Assembly: GCA_025454875.1 (NCBI GenBank)
Contig: JALONP010000003.1
Coordinates: 119,063 to 183,062 of the forward strand
DNA: 64,000 bases
DNA from: Bacteroidia bacterium
Lineage (GTDB): Bacteria > Bacteroidota > Bacteroidia > UKL13-3
Direction: 5' to 3'
Shown piece after piece: positions 36,390-44,378 of the stretch. The position numbers and the translations under genes are program-made. How positions within the stretch are numbered: position 1 is the first letter of the stretch; each line of letters starts with the position of its first letter. The notes beneath the pieces were generated by a model. That model was not told the origin of the DNA, did no database searches, and worked only from the letters and a program-made list of their open reading frames with translations.

Positions 36390-36929
36390 CTACAGTGGAT
36401 TAAAGATGCTAAAACACGATTGCCCATACACGCGTTGTTGCATAAAACCTGGCTCCAACTCGAAGTTAAGCAATGTAGGATGCTCCAAAATAAGCCAACC
36501 ATTTGGTTTGAGCATATTCGCTTGTAAAATGAGTTTAGGCAAGGTCATCATTTGTGGATGTGCATACGGGGCATCGCAAAACACAATATCGAACTGCGTT
36601 TGGCATTGCTTGATATACGTAAATGCATCTTGTTGCACTACCTGCAATTGGCCAAGTTGAAGTTTTTGTTTGGTAGCTCTGATAAATGCAGCACATTTGG
36701 CATTAACATCAACTGCTGTTACTGCTTGTGCCCCACGCGAGGCAAATTCGTAGGCTATATTGCCTGTGCCGCTAAACAAATCGAGCACGATGAGTTGCGA
36801 AAAATCAAATTGGTTTTGCAGAATATTAAATAAACTTTCTTTGGCCCTATCAGTAGTAGGCCTTACAGGTAAACCCTTGGGCGGATGCACCAAAATACTT
36901 TTATGCGTTCCGCTAATTATTCGAACCAT
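36390..36929 (-). CDS. rsmD: 16S rRNA (guanine(966)-N2)-methyltransferase
   Basis: This SAM-dependent enzyme methylates G966 of 16S rRNA. The 179 residues show the family start MVRIISGTHKS..., then RPTTDRAKESLFNIL, the SAM motif VLDLFSGTGNIAYEFASRGA and the catalytic tetrad region FCDAPYAHP. The usual D-P-P-Y motif reads DAPY here, a single Pro to Ala change. It overlaps the end of the upstream DUF3822 gene by 13 bp, which indicates an operon. coaD, often its neighbour in this phylum, lies 11 kb away beyond the RHS region. Confidence 0.95.
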   Translation of the reverse strand: MVRIISGTHKSILVHPPKGLPVRPTTDRAKESLFNILQNQFDFSQLIVLDLFSGTGNIAYEFASRGAQAVTAVDVNAKCAAFIRATKQKLQLGQLQVVQQDAFTYIKQCQTQFDIVFCDAPYAHPQMMTLPKLILQANMLKPNGWLILEHPTLLNFELEPGFMQQRVYGQSCFSIFNPL

Positions 36930-37780
36930 AATACAGCCAGCGCATCAATATACTGGTAATCGGGAAACTCTTTAAACGAAGCTGGATACTGAAAAGAGGA
37001 GTTACGCTCGAAAAATAAAACTTGAGGAATATACTTGCGCAATAACGCCACCATGCTGCTTCGGGCATTAACCTCCCCTACCAAACATACTTCCAACTTA
37101 TCGGCATTTACTTTTTGCTGTTCGGCAACACTGAGTAAAAAATACACAATATCCGTATCGGCTTCGGGTAAATAGGTGTTTGAAAATTGTAAATCGCTGC
37201 CCGCGAACCGAACAATATGCAAATACTGTGCATTGATATAAGCATACAAACGGTTTGTGTTTTTACCGTTATCTAATTGCAGCGCATGCAACAAAGCGGT
37301 ACTTGAATGCTCAGGGGCTGATTGCGGAAATTGCTGCTGCATAGACCGAACCAATAACTCGGGCGCTGCAAAAACAGTAACCCAGGGTTTATGCGAAACT
37401 GCCCTGCTCATTACCAACCATGAGGCGGGCAATTGATGCAGCAGCGTTAGTACCTGCTTATTTTGGGTTTCGGAATGCAGTGCTTGTGGAACCAACGTGC
37501 AAACAGGATGCGTGAAAGCAAGGTGCACATTTTGGTAATCGTAACCATACAAGGTTGATTGTTGCAAAGCAGAAGCAAGCTGCGGCCAAGTAGATTCGAA
37601 AACGGATTGATTGCCAAAGTCAATAACAGACAAACCGGCAACGCGTGTGTTAAACCGATCGGCTGCAAGCAAAGTAATACGCGATGCTCCTACTTGAATC
37701 CATAAATCGCAGGTTGGCAACAATTGATCCAATCGCTCGGTATCAATATAATGTTTAGCTGAAATGGATTGGGCCGACAT
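36917..37780 (-). CDS. DUF3822 family protein
   Basis: This Bacteroidota protein of unknown function is commonly found beside rsmD. I use the ATG at 37778-37780 (287 residues); an ATG ten codons upstream is also possible. The fold suggested by the family is a distant actin/ASKHA-like ATPase, seen here only as weak patterns such as CDLWIQVGASRITLLAAD and, in the second half, LYAYINAQYLHIVRFAGSDL. It is cytoplasmic, with no signal or membrane segment. It overlaps rsmD by 13 bp, so it may act in rRNA modification or be transcriptionally linked only. Confidence 0.85.
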   Translation of the reverse strand: MSAQSISAKHYIDTERLDQLLPTCDLWIQVGASRITLLAADRFNTRVAGLSVIDFGNQSVFESTWPQLASALQQSTLYGYDYQNVHLAFTHPVCTLVPQALHSETQNKQVLTLLHQLPASWLVMSRAVSHKPWVTVFAAPELLVRSMQQQFPQSAPEHSSTALLHALQLDNGKNTNRLYAYINAQYLHIVRFAGSDLQFSNTYLPEADTDIVYFLLSVAEQQKVNADKLEVCLVGEVNARSSMVALLRKYIPQVLFFERNSSFQYPASFKEFPDYQYIDALAVLWFE

Positions 37781-37865
37781 TGAATATTGGTGTATTTTCG
37801 TTGCGCTCAAAAGTAATAAAACGTTTGCAATTTGCTAATCTCGTAAGTTAAAGCTTGATTACCAC

Positions 37866-38315
37866 ATGAAATTGATACCACAAGAAGTTGATTTTGTACA
37901 AATGGTTCGGGAAAAAATTGGTGGCAACCACTTCACTAATTTTATCGGATTCAACATTCATACCATAGAAGCCGGCCACATCGAAGGCGAACTTGAACTG
38001 GCGCAGCACCACTTGCAACAAATGGAATTTGTTCATGGAGGAGTTACAGCAACTGTAGCAGATATTGTATCAGGATTTGCTGCATTTACCCTAGTTAAAA
38101 AAGGCCAAGGTGTAGTAACTGTTGAAATGAAAACAAGTTATTTAAACCCAGGCAAAGGCCATACCCTTTACGCTGTAGGCAAAGTAATTAAGGCGGGTTC
38201 GCGGTTATTGTTTTGCGAAAGCGAAATATATACACGCAGCCAAGGCAATAGCATACTTATAGCAAAAGCCAGCAGTACCATGGCCATTGTAAACCCGGAA
38301 GATATTATTCGGTAA
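37866..38315 (+). CDS. PaaI-type hotdog thioesterase
   Basis: This is a small acyl-CoA thioesterase of the hotdog fold, 149 residues. Diagnostic segments are the helix EFVHGGVTATVADIVSGFAAF (HGG followed by the acidic residue region), the strand VVTVEMKTSYLNP and the late strand LLFCESEIYTR. The family hydrolyses aromatic or medium-chain acyl-CoAs; the substrate is unknown. Its stop overlaps the start of the downstream methyltransferase gene by 1 bp (TAATG), so the two are translationally coupled. Confidence 0.9.
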   Translation: MKLIPQEVDFVQMVREKIGGNHFTNFIGFNIHTIEAGHIEGELELAQHHLQQMEFVHGGVTATVADIVSGFAAFTLVKKGQGVVTVEMKTSYLNPGKGHTLYAVGKVIKAGSRLLFCESEIYTRSQGNSILIAKASSTMAIVNPEDIIR

Positions 38316-39034
38316 TGTCACTTTTTAGGTTTAAACAATTTACCATACGCCACCAAAATTCGGCAATGAAGGTGGGAACCGATAGTGTATTGTTGGGTTG
38401 TTTGGCAACAGCTACAAATCCTTCTTCTATTTTAGATATTGGAACCGGAACAGGTTTATTGGCACTAATGATGGCACAACGGTTTCCTCAAGCACATATT
38501 GATGCAGTTGAGTTTGAACCAGCAGCAGCTGATGAGGCATATTACAATTTTAGTCACAACACAATAGGATTACCAATTGTCTTACACCCAATTTCCATTC
38601 AAGACTTTAAAAGTGCGGTATTGTATGATTTAATCATCAGCAACCCTCCGTATTTTGAATGGGACCAGCATACGCAAATTACAAATGCTCCTCGCGCTGC
38701 AGCAAGGCATACCGAACAACTCTCGTTTGAAGAGTTAGCCAACAACTGCAAACGGTTACTTGCTCCTGATGGTATTGTATGGATTGTTTTGCCAACTACA
38801 GCGGCACCTTCATTTACCCAATACGCTAAAGCGCATTCTCTTTTACTGGCTCAACAAATTAACTTAATACCCAAGGCAGGAAAACCTGCAAACAGGGTAT
38901 GCATGGGTTTGAAACATGCAGAAAATGTTACTGAAACCATTCAATCATCACTTGTTATTTACAACGAAGATTTAAGTTACACAGATGACTACTTTAACCT
39001 CACGTATCCGTTTTTATTATGGCTTAAACGGTAG
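38315..39034 (+). CDS. trmN6: tRNA1(Val) (adenine(37)-N6)-methyltransferase
   Basis: This is a SAM-dependent N6-adenine methyltransferase of the YfiC/TrmN6 family that modifies A37 of tRNA1(Val). The 239 residues begin LFRFKQFTIRHQNSAMKVGTDSVLLG, typical of the family. The SAM motif is ILDIGTGTGLLALMMA and the catalytic motif is ISNPPYFEW (NPPY). ARHTEQLSFEELANNC follows. It overlaps the thioesterase gene by 1 bp and, at its 3' end, the convergent saccharopine-dehydrogenase-like gene by 11 bp. Confidence 0.93.
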   Translation: MSLFRFKQFTIRHQNSAMKVGTDSVLLGCLATATNPSSILDIGTGTGLLALMMAQRFPQAHIDAVEFEPAAADEAYYNFSHNTIGLPIVLHPISIQDFKSAVLYDLIISNPPYFEWDQHTQITNAPRAAARHTEQLSFEELANNCKRLLAPDGIVWIVLPTTAAPSFTQYAKAHSLLLAQQINLIPKAGKPANRVCMGLKHAENVTETIQSSLVIYNEDLSYTDDYFNLTYPFLLWLKR

Positions 39035-40355
39035 TTGTGTTTTCGGTAAATGCAATGCCGTATTGCTTTAATTCAGCCAACATGGGTTCATACAATGCTT
39101 GTTGAATAGGCATGTGCACACCGCTAAGTTGAATTTGTTGTTGCAATACCAATTTGGCTGCAATACCAAGTGGCAAGCCCACTGTTTTAGCCATGGCCGT
39201 TAATCGTTCACTCTCGCCTTTCACCACCAATTCGCTTTCGGTATTAAAGGTTTTGCCTTCTAGTTGATAGGTGAGCTCATGCTTCATTACAATCATGTCT
39301 AACTCCCCCGGTTTGAGTTTCCATTTTTGTTGTAAAACGGATTGGAGCAATTGGGCTGGACTTCCTTGTGTTAATGGAAGTTTTGCGTTTGTAAACAATC
39401 CTAACCATTGCAATTGCTCAAATGATTCGGAGGTGCGTTCGATAGCTAAAAATGCGCACAACCGTTCTTCGAGTTTGGTTTCATCTGTACCGGGAACATA
39501 GGCATTAAGCCATTGGCGCATTGTTAAATTTGTTGCATCCAATTGGTAGCCATCGTCTGTTAATCCCAAACGCACCAACAAGTTCCATGCTGCACTAAAT
39601 CCTTGTTTGCGTAGAGTTCCTCTAAACACAGTGCCAGCCGATTCAATTCCATAAGGAACAATGTATTGAAGCGAATCGCGGTTTGCATAACTTTCAAAGT
39701 TACCATAACCAGTTATGGCAACAGGTTGGGTTTGTTGAAATAAGTGCTGAGGTGTGATGTATTTAACTGTTCCGTACTGTTTAAATTTAGCCGTTGCTTG
39801 TCCTGCAAGAACAACATTGCGCGGGTTCCAGGTAAATTTGTAATGCCAAGGGTTATCATCAAACTCAGGAGCAACAAGTCCACCACAATGCGACTTAAAT
39901 GAGGTAATGGTTCCTCCTTTTTGTTGAATGGCATGAATAAGTTGCATTGCCGATAAATGATCAATTCCAGGATCAAGTCCACATTCGTTTAACAATAACA
40001 AACCAGCGGCCTTAGCATCAGCATCCAAGCGTTGCATAGCTTCCGAAATATAGGAAGCAGTAATTAAGTGTTTGCCAAAACGAAGGCAAGCCTTTGCAAC
40101 ATCTACATGAAGTGTTGGAGGCAACAAAGATATCACCAAATCGTGTGTGGCTATAAGTTCATTACGCACCATTGTATCTGTACCTTCAAGTGCAACTGCT
40201 CTGCCACTTGGGTGGTTTTGAATTTGGGCTTGTGCTTGTTGCAATGCAATATCAGCAACTGTAATTTGCCATTGTGCGGTAGCTGCGTTTTCGAGTAAAT
40301 ATTTAATTAAATAGGCAGAAGACAATCCTGCACCTAAAACCAAAATATGCTTCAT
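39024..40355 (-). CDS. Saccharopine dehydrogenase-like protein
   Basis: This is a 443-residue NAD(P)-dependent oxidoreductase of the saccharopine dehydrogenase (LYS9-like) family. It has an N-terminal Rossmann fold with ILVLGAGLSSAYLIKYLL, the segment DLVISLLPPTLHVDVAKACL, and NECGLDPGIDHLSAMQLIH. The C-terminal substrate domain includes SFKSHCGGLVAPEFDDNPW and WNPRNVVLAGQ. Known enzymes interconvert saccharopine and glutamate/alpha-aminoadipate semialdehyde in lysine metabolism. In Bacteroidota the exact role (lysine catabolism or other) is uncertain. It is convergent with trmN6 and divergent from cdd. Confidence 0.9.
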   Translation of the reverse strand: MKHILVLGAGLSSAYLIKYLLENAATAQWQITVADIALQQAQAQIQNHPSGRAVALEGTDTMVRNELIATHDLVISLLPPTLHVDVAKACLRFGKHLITASYISEAMQRLDADAKAAGLLLLNECGLDPGIDHLSAMQLIHAIQQKGGTITSFKSHCGGLVAPEFDDNPWHYKFTWNPRNVVLAGQATAKFKQYGTVKYITPQHLFQQTQPVAITGYGNFESYANRDSLQYIVPYGIESAGTVFRGTLRKQGFSAAWNLLVRLGLTDDGYQLDATNLTMRQWLNAYVPGTDETKLEERLCAFLAIERTSESFEQLQWLGLFTNAKLPLTQGSPAQLLQSVLQQKWKLKPGELDMIVMKHELTYQLEGKTFNTESELVVKGESERLTAMAKTVGLPLGIAAKLVLQQQIQLSGVHMPIQQALYEPMLAELKQYGIAFTENTTTV

Positions 40356-40419
40356 GTGGTTATAAAAAGTGCCGCTAAGCTACACAACCCCGTGAAATTT
40401 TTACTAAACTTGAACAACG

Positions 40420-40908
40420 ATGATAGAAATCAGAAAAGAATCAAGATTGGAACAATACACTTCAGTTACTGAACTCTCAGTAAATGACGCTCAACTACTG
40501 GAAAAAGCCAAACAAGCCCTGCAAGGTTCATATGCCCCATACTCGAAATTTAATGTAGGATGCGCCTTGTTGCTGGCCAATGGGAAAACCATCACTGGAA
40601 GCAATCAAGAAAATATTGCCTATCCCTCAGGATTATGCGCAGAGCGAGTTGCAGTTTTTTATGCTGGTTCACAATTCCCAAATGTTCCTATTATCGCAAT
40701 GGCCATAACGGCACACGCCAAAACCTTCACAATTGAACAACCTGTGATGAGTTGCGGAGCCTGTTTGCAGAGCATAAGCGAATATGAACGTAGACAAGGC
40801 GAGCCAATACGAGTGATTTTACAAGGTGAAACAGGCCCCATTTACATTGCCAATGGATTACATCATTTCATGCCATTTATGTTTTGGCAGCAAGAACTTC
40901 ATAGCTAA
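40420..40908 (+). CDS. cdd: Cytidine deaminase
   Basis: This zinc enzyme of pyrimidine salvage converts cytidine and deoxycytidine to uridine and deoxyuridine. The 162 residues show SYAPYSKFNVGCALLLANG, ENIAYPSGLCAERVAVF with the zinc Cys and the proton-shuttle Glu, and PVMSCGACLQSISEY with the second and third zinc Cys. The usual P-C-G-x-C is S-C-G-A-C here, with all zinc ligands kept. It is monocistronic, 64 bp from the divergent saccharopine-dehydrogenase-like gene. Confidence 0.95.
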   Translation: MIEIRKESRLEQYTSVTELSVNDAQLLEKAKQALQGSYAPYSKFNVGCALLLANGKTITGSNQENIAYPSGLCAERVAVFYAGSQFPNVPIIAMAITAHAKTFTIEQPVMSCGACLQSISEYERRQGEPIRVILQGETGPIYIANGLHHFMPFMFWQQELHS

Positions 40909-40924
40909 TGCTGATTCATACACA

Positions 40925-41527
40925 CTATGAAATTTGAAGGTAGTTATTCCAACGAGGTCCGTGGTTAAACAACAAATCAAGTATGCTTAAATTAGGGGCA
41001 AACGGAAACTTTTCAGTAAATACTTGCAAGTAGGGTTTTGTTACAGGAGCAAGTTCGCGTTTAGGCGAAATGAGCACACGGTAATCTTGGAAAGGGATTT
41101 CACTAACCATGTAGTGGTTACTTGTTACAATTGGTTTGTGAACGCGCATTAAACGCAAGCAAAGCTTCAGTAGGTCGAGGTTCCAATCAACAAGGTTTGT
41201 ATATGGTGTTTCATAAAAGGTTTGTAATTGGGGCCCATAGTGCTCAAAATAAGGAGCTGATTGGTATGCAGATTGAATGGCTTGCCAATGTTGGTGCTGC
41301 CATTTAAAATCGTTCTCCATCCGCATAAACACCATTGGCGTATGGTGCTCGCTTTTTTTTACTGGAATCACTAAAGGCAATACACCATTTGCACTTAAAA
41401 TAAGCGTGCGGTTGCGAAAACTTTGTTTCACAAAATGCTCATGCACATCAATACAACAATCATTTGCTGTAAGCCAATGGTAAAACCAAGGCAAGGTTGG
41501 CAAATAGGCAGCGCTAAACAATTGCAT
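40925..41527 (-). CDS. WbqC-like family protein
   Basis: This is a 200-residue protein of the WbqC-like family, named after an O-antigen cluster gene; the molecular function is unresolved. The start at 41525-41527 (MQLFSAAYLPTLPWFYHWL) matches the characteristic N-terminus. The segments FVKQSFRNRTLILSANGVLPLVIPV and HHTPMVFMRMENDFKWQHQHWQAIQSAY (as two adjoining parts) are typical, and the C-terminus reads FAPNLSILDLLFNHGPRW. In Bacteroidota it is a widespread housekeeping-like gene, often near signal peptidase. Here it follows the deoxynucleoside kinase at 2 bp, which suggests cotranscription. Confidence 0.88.
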   Translation of the reverse strand: MQLFSAAYLPTLPWFYHWLTANDCCIDVHEHFVKQSFRNRTLILSANGVLPLVIPVKKSEHHTPMVFMRMENDFKWQHQHWQAIQSAYQSAPYFEHYGPQLQTFYETPYTNLVDWNLDLLKLCLRLMRVHKPIVTSNHYMVSEIPFQDYRVLISPKRELAPVTKPYLQVFTEKFPFAPNLSILDLLFNHGPRWNNYLQIS

Positions 41528-41529
41528 GG

Positions 41530-42180
41530 TTACTCCTCCCAAAGCCAATTAACATAATGAATACCCGGAGTATATGTTTTACAAATGAGTCTGAGCAAAT
41601 TTTGGTAATGATCGGTATTATTTACAAAATCCAAGTTGCTGCAATCAACGAACAAAATACGCAAGTGCTGGTTTGCATGCAAGTATTCAATATAACCATC
41701 ACTCAGTTGTTGTAAGTAAGCATCAGCAATTTGTTGCTCGTATGCCCTACCCCTATTGGCAATATTCCATTGCAATTTTTCGATAGGATTATGCAAATAC
41801 ACCAGTAAATCAGGCTGCCTTAACTGCAGGTTGATGATTTCAAACAGTTTCAAATACAAATCGTACTCATCTTCATCTAGGTTTACTTTTGAAAAAAGCA
41901 TGCATTTGGCAAAAACATAATCGCTCACAATAAACTGCTGAAACAAATCTTGCTCCATCAGTTGTTTTTTGAGTTGATTAAAGCGAGCTGCCAAAAAACT
42001 CATTTCAAGTGGAAATGCATACCTGCGGGCGTCTTCGTAAAACTTGGGCAGAAACGAATTGTCTTCAAACTCTTCTAAAATAATCCGTGCATTGAGTTCA
42101 TTGCCTAACTTTTGGGCCAGCGATGTTTTGCCGGCACCAATATTTCCTTCAATTGCAATAAATGAGTATGCAGGTATCAT
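41530..42180 (-). CDS. Deoxynucleoside kinase
   Basis: This enzyme phosphorylates deoxyadenosine/deoxyguanosine/deoxycytidine-type nucleosides for dNTP salvage. I take the ATG at 42178-42180 (MIPAYSFIAIEGNIGAGKTS), which gives 216 residues. The P-loop is IEGNIGAGKTSLAQKL, the substrate Glu segment is EEFEDNSFLPKFYED, and the lid region is NRGRAYEQQI. The fold is dNK/TK2-like rather than thymidine kinase type. The 375-bp upstream region carries heptamer tandem repeats. WbqC is the next gene downstream at 2 bp. Confidence 0.93.
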   Translation of the reverse strand: MIPAYSFIAIEGNIGAGKTSLAQKLGNELNARIILEEFEDNSFLPKFYEDARRYAFPLEMSFLAARFNQLKKQLMEQDLFQQFIVSDYVFAKCMLFSKVNLDEDEYDLYLKLFEIINLQLRQPDLLVYLHNPIEKLQWNIANRGRAYEQQIADAYLQQLSDGYIEYLHANQHLRILFVDCSNLDFVNNTDHYQNLLRLICKTYTPGIHYVNWLWEE

Positions 42181-42350
42181 TGTAAATGCCAAAGGTGCAT
42201 TACTGTTTGTTAATGATACATACAATTTTTCCACCTTTTAGGTTTAGCACAGTCGAAAATGGTAAGTATTTGCCCTCACAAAATTCAATACCCAAGCGAA
42301 TGCCCACCGCTGAGCTTTAGGTTTAAGTGTTTAGTGCTAATGCCTCTTAT

Positions 42351-42391
42351 CCAATGACCAATGACCAATGACCAATGACCAATGACCAATG
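42351..42391. repeat. CCAATGA heptamer tandem repeat
   Basis: Five exact copies of CCAATGA followed by a sixth ending in C, upstream of the deoxynucleoside kinase gene. Degenerate units continue (CCAATGCCTAATA) to about 42420, and a second patch of the same unit lies at about 42496-42520. It sits in the 375-bp gap 42181-42555, which otherwise holds no gene. Period 7 in a noncoding gap is typical of slippage repeats. Confidence 0.85.
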
Positions 42392-42555
42392 CCTAATAAC
42401 CAATGCCTAATACATAATGACACTTCCAGCACTTCTCGATACGAGACCCAGTCTCTACTCAAAGTGATTGCTACATTTGCATTATCAAATGATCTAATGA
42501 CTAATGACCAATGACCAATTGCCGAATACCCAATTAACCAATACCTAACACCGAT

Positions 42556-43044
42556 TTACTTCGTTTCAATCTTTGTTACTTCGCTGGTATCTTCACAACT
42601 GGCAAGGAGTTGGGCAATAGAGCTATTTAAGGTAGGGTGAATAAAATTAGGGGCAATTTGCGCCAGAGGAATCAATGTAAACATACGTTGATGTAAGAGC
42701 GGATGGGGTACGGTGAGGTCTTTAGATTGAATAACGTCAGACCCGTAAAACAACAAATCAATATCGATAACGCGGGGTTCCCATTTAAGGTTTCGACTTC
42801 TTCCCATTTGCAATTCAATATCCAAAAGCGTTTGAAGCACATCCTGAGCGCTCAAGTTTGTATCTACCTGCAATACTTGGTTTACAAAATTTTGTTGATT
42901 GGTATTGCCCCAAGGCGCAGTTTGATACAAAAACGAAGCAGCCTTAATACTGCCGATACGGGTTTGGATTTGTGTAAATGCATATTTCACGTGTGCAATT
43001 GCATCACCCATATTACTGCCAGTAAGGAGAAAAACACTCTGCAT
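42556..43044 (-). CDS. folK: 2-amino-4-hydroxy-6-hydroxymethyldihydropteridine diphosphokinase
   Basis: This folate-pathway enzyme pyrophosphorylates hydroxymethyl-dihydropterin. I use the ATG at 43042-43044 (MQSVFLLTGSNMGDAIAHV), giving 162 residues. Motifs are the N-terminal LLTGSNMGD, FLYQTAPWGNTNQQNFVNQ, LDIELQMGRSR, WEPRVIDIDLLFYG (signature R-x-x-D-x-D) and VPHPLLHQRMFTLIPLAQI. The family is normally about 160 residues. It lies downstream of aspartokinase on the same strand with a 65-bp gap. Confidence 0.95.
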   Translation of the reverse strand: MQSVFLLTGSNMGDAIAHVKYAFTQIQTRIGSIKAASFLYQTAPWGNTNQQNFVNQVLQVDTNLSAQDVLQTLLDIELQMGRSRNLKWEPRVIDIDLLFYGSDVIQSKDLTVPHPLLHQRMFTLIPLAQIAPNFIHPTLNSSIAQLLASCEDTSEVTKIETK

Positions 43045-43109
43045 TTGGGCAATATCGTAGATATTGATGAATATAAACAAATGGAATCAATATAGCCAAA
43101 GCAAGTGAG

Positions 43110-44366
43110 TTATTCTAATACAAACTGTACACCTGTTCGGGTGCGTTGTTCGAGCAATATGTTTCGGCTACCAATTACTTTTTTCAGACCCTTCTCGTCA
43201 TAATGCATTACCGTTAGCAACTCAACACCTTCATTGCTTTTTACAACAAAATGTTTAGACAGTTCTTTTTTGAGCTCTGCAAGCTGTTCGGGCTTGTTGT
43301 TTACACAAATACTAAAACTAATGGCCGAGTTTTGCATCAAGTTAATATTGATTCGGTGTTTTGCCAACAACGAAAAAATACCACTCAGGTTGTCCTCAAC
43401 AATAAACGAAAAATCTTTACTGCTAATCGACACCAATACTTGGTCTTGTTTGGAAATATAAGTTGGTATGTTTTTTTCCTTTGCTTTGGTTGAAACGGTA
43501 GTTCCCTTTCCCTTAGGATTGATAAATGACTTTACATACAAAGGAATATGCTTGCTCTGAAGCGGTTGTATGGTTTTAGGATGGATAACTGTTGCACCAT
43601 AATAAGCCATTTCAATTGCATGCGTATAACTCAATGCATCCAATTTAACTGCATTTTTAATTTTCTTTGGGTCACCATTCATCACACCTTCCACATCTTT
43701 CCAAATGGTTACACTCTCAGCATCTAAACCATACGCAAAAATGGCTGCAGAATAATCAGATCCTTCACGCCCAAGGGTTACTGTTTTTAAATCTTGGCTT
43801 CTACCAATAAAACCTTGCGTCACCACCATTTGTTTGTTTACAATTGGGCGTAATTTTTTAGCAATCATCTCTTGGGTAATTTCCCAATCTACTTTGCCTT
43901 CACGGTACGTATTGTCGGTTGCTATAAAGTTTTGGGCATCCATCCACCGGTTGCGGTGACCTGTTTCATTTAAATAGGCACTGATAATGCGGCTCGAAAA
44001 CACTTCTCCATAACTCACTATTTGATCGTATACACAATCAAAGCTGCTTTCTGGCTTGGTTTCAAGCATGCATTCCAATTCAATGAACAAGTTTTCAATA
44101 TCATCGTACGCGTTGCTATTTGGGTTTTGAAGCAACCCTGCAATTACACTGTCATGAAACGATTTAATTTCGTTGTATAAAGCATGTTTTGTTTTGAGCT
44201 TTTTATAATATGCTTCGGCTAATTGCTCTAAAGCATTGGTTGTTTTTCCCATTGCTGAAACAACCACGAGCAATTGCTCTTTTTGAAATAAACTTAAAAC
44301 ACCTGCTACATTTTTTACGGCTGCAGCATCACGCACGGATGCACCCCCAAATTTGAATACTTTCAC
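43110..44366 (-). CDS. Aspartate kinase (monofunctional)
   Basis: This enzyme phosphorylates aspartate, the first step of the lysine/threonine/methionine pathway. The 418 residues begin MKVFKFGGASVRDAAAVKNV (KFGG motif). The catalytic domain includes VTQGFIGRSQDLKTVTLGREGSDYSAA and VTIWKDVEGVMNGDP. Tandem ACT domains fill the C-terminal 130 residues (QVLVSISSKDFSFIVEDNLS...). There is no homoserine dehydrogenase fusion. The allosteric effector cannot be read from the sequence. The T9SS hydrolase gene lies 12 bp upstream on the same strand. Confidence 0.95.
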   Translation of the reverse strand: MKVFKFGGASVRDAAAVKNVAGVLSLFQKEQLLVVVSAMGKTTNALEQLAEAYYKKLKTKHALYNEIKSFHDSVIAGLLQNPNSNAYDDIENLFIELECMLETKPESSFDCVYDQIVSYGEVFSSRIISAYLNETGHRNRWMDAQNFIATDNTYREGKVDWEITQEMIAKKLRPIVNKQMVVTQGFIGRSQDLKTVTLGREGSDYSAAIFAYGLDAESVTIWKDVEGVMNGDPKKIKNAVKLDALSYTHAIEMAYYGATVIHPKTIQPLQSKHIPLYVKSFINPKGKGTTVSTKAKEKNIPTYISKQDQVLVSISSKDFSFIVEDNLSGIFSLLAKHRININLMQNSAISFSICVNNKPEQLAELKKELSKHFVVKSNEGVELLTVMHYDEKGLKKVIGSRNILLEQRTRTGVQFVLE

Positions 44367-44378
44367 GGTCGAATCTTT

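Noticed and set aside
36226..36660. 144-codon plus-strand frame overlapping rsmD
   Set aside because: Antisense to rsmD with a Cys-rich, non-protein-like composition.
42351..42420. Possible CRISPR or iteron array
   Set aside because: The unit is 7 bp without spacers, and no replication or Cas gene is nearby.
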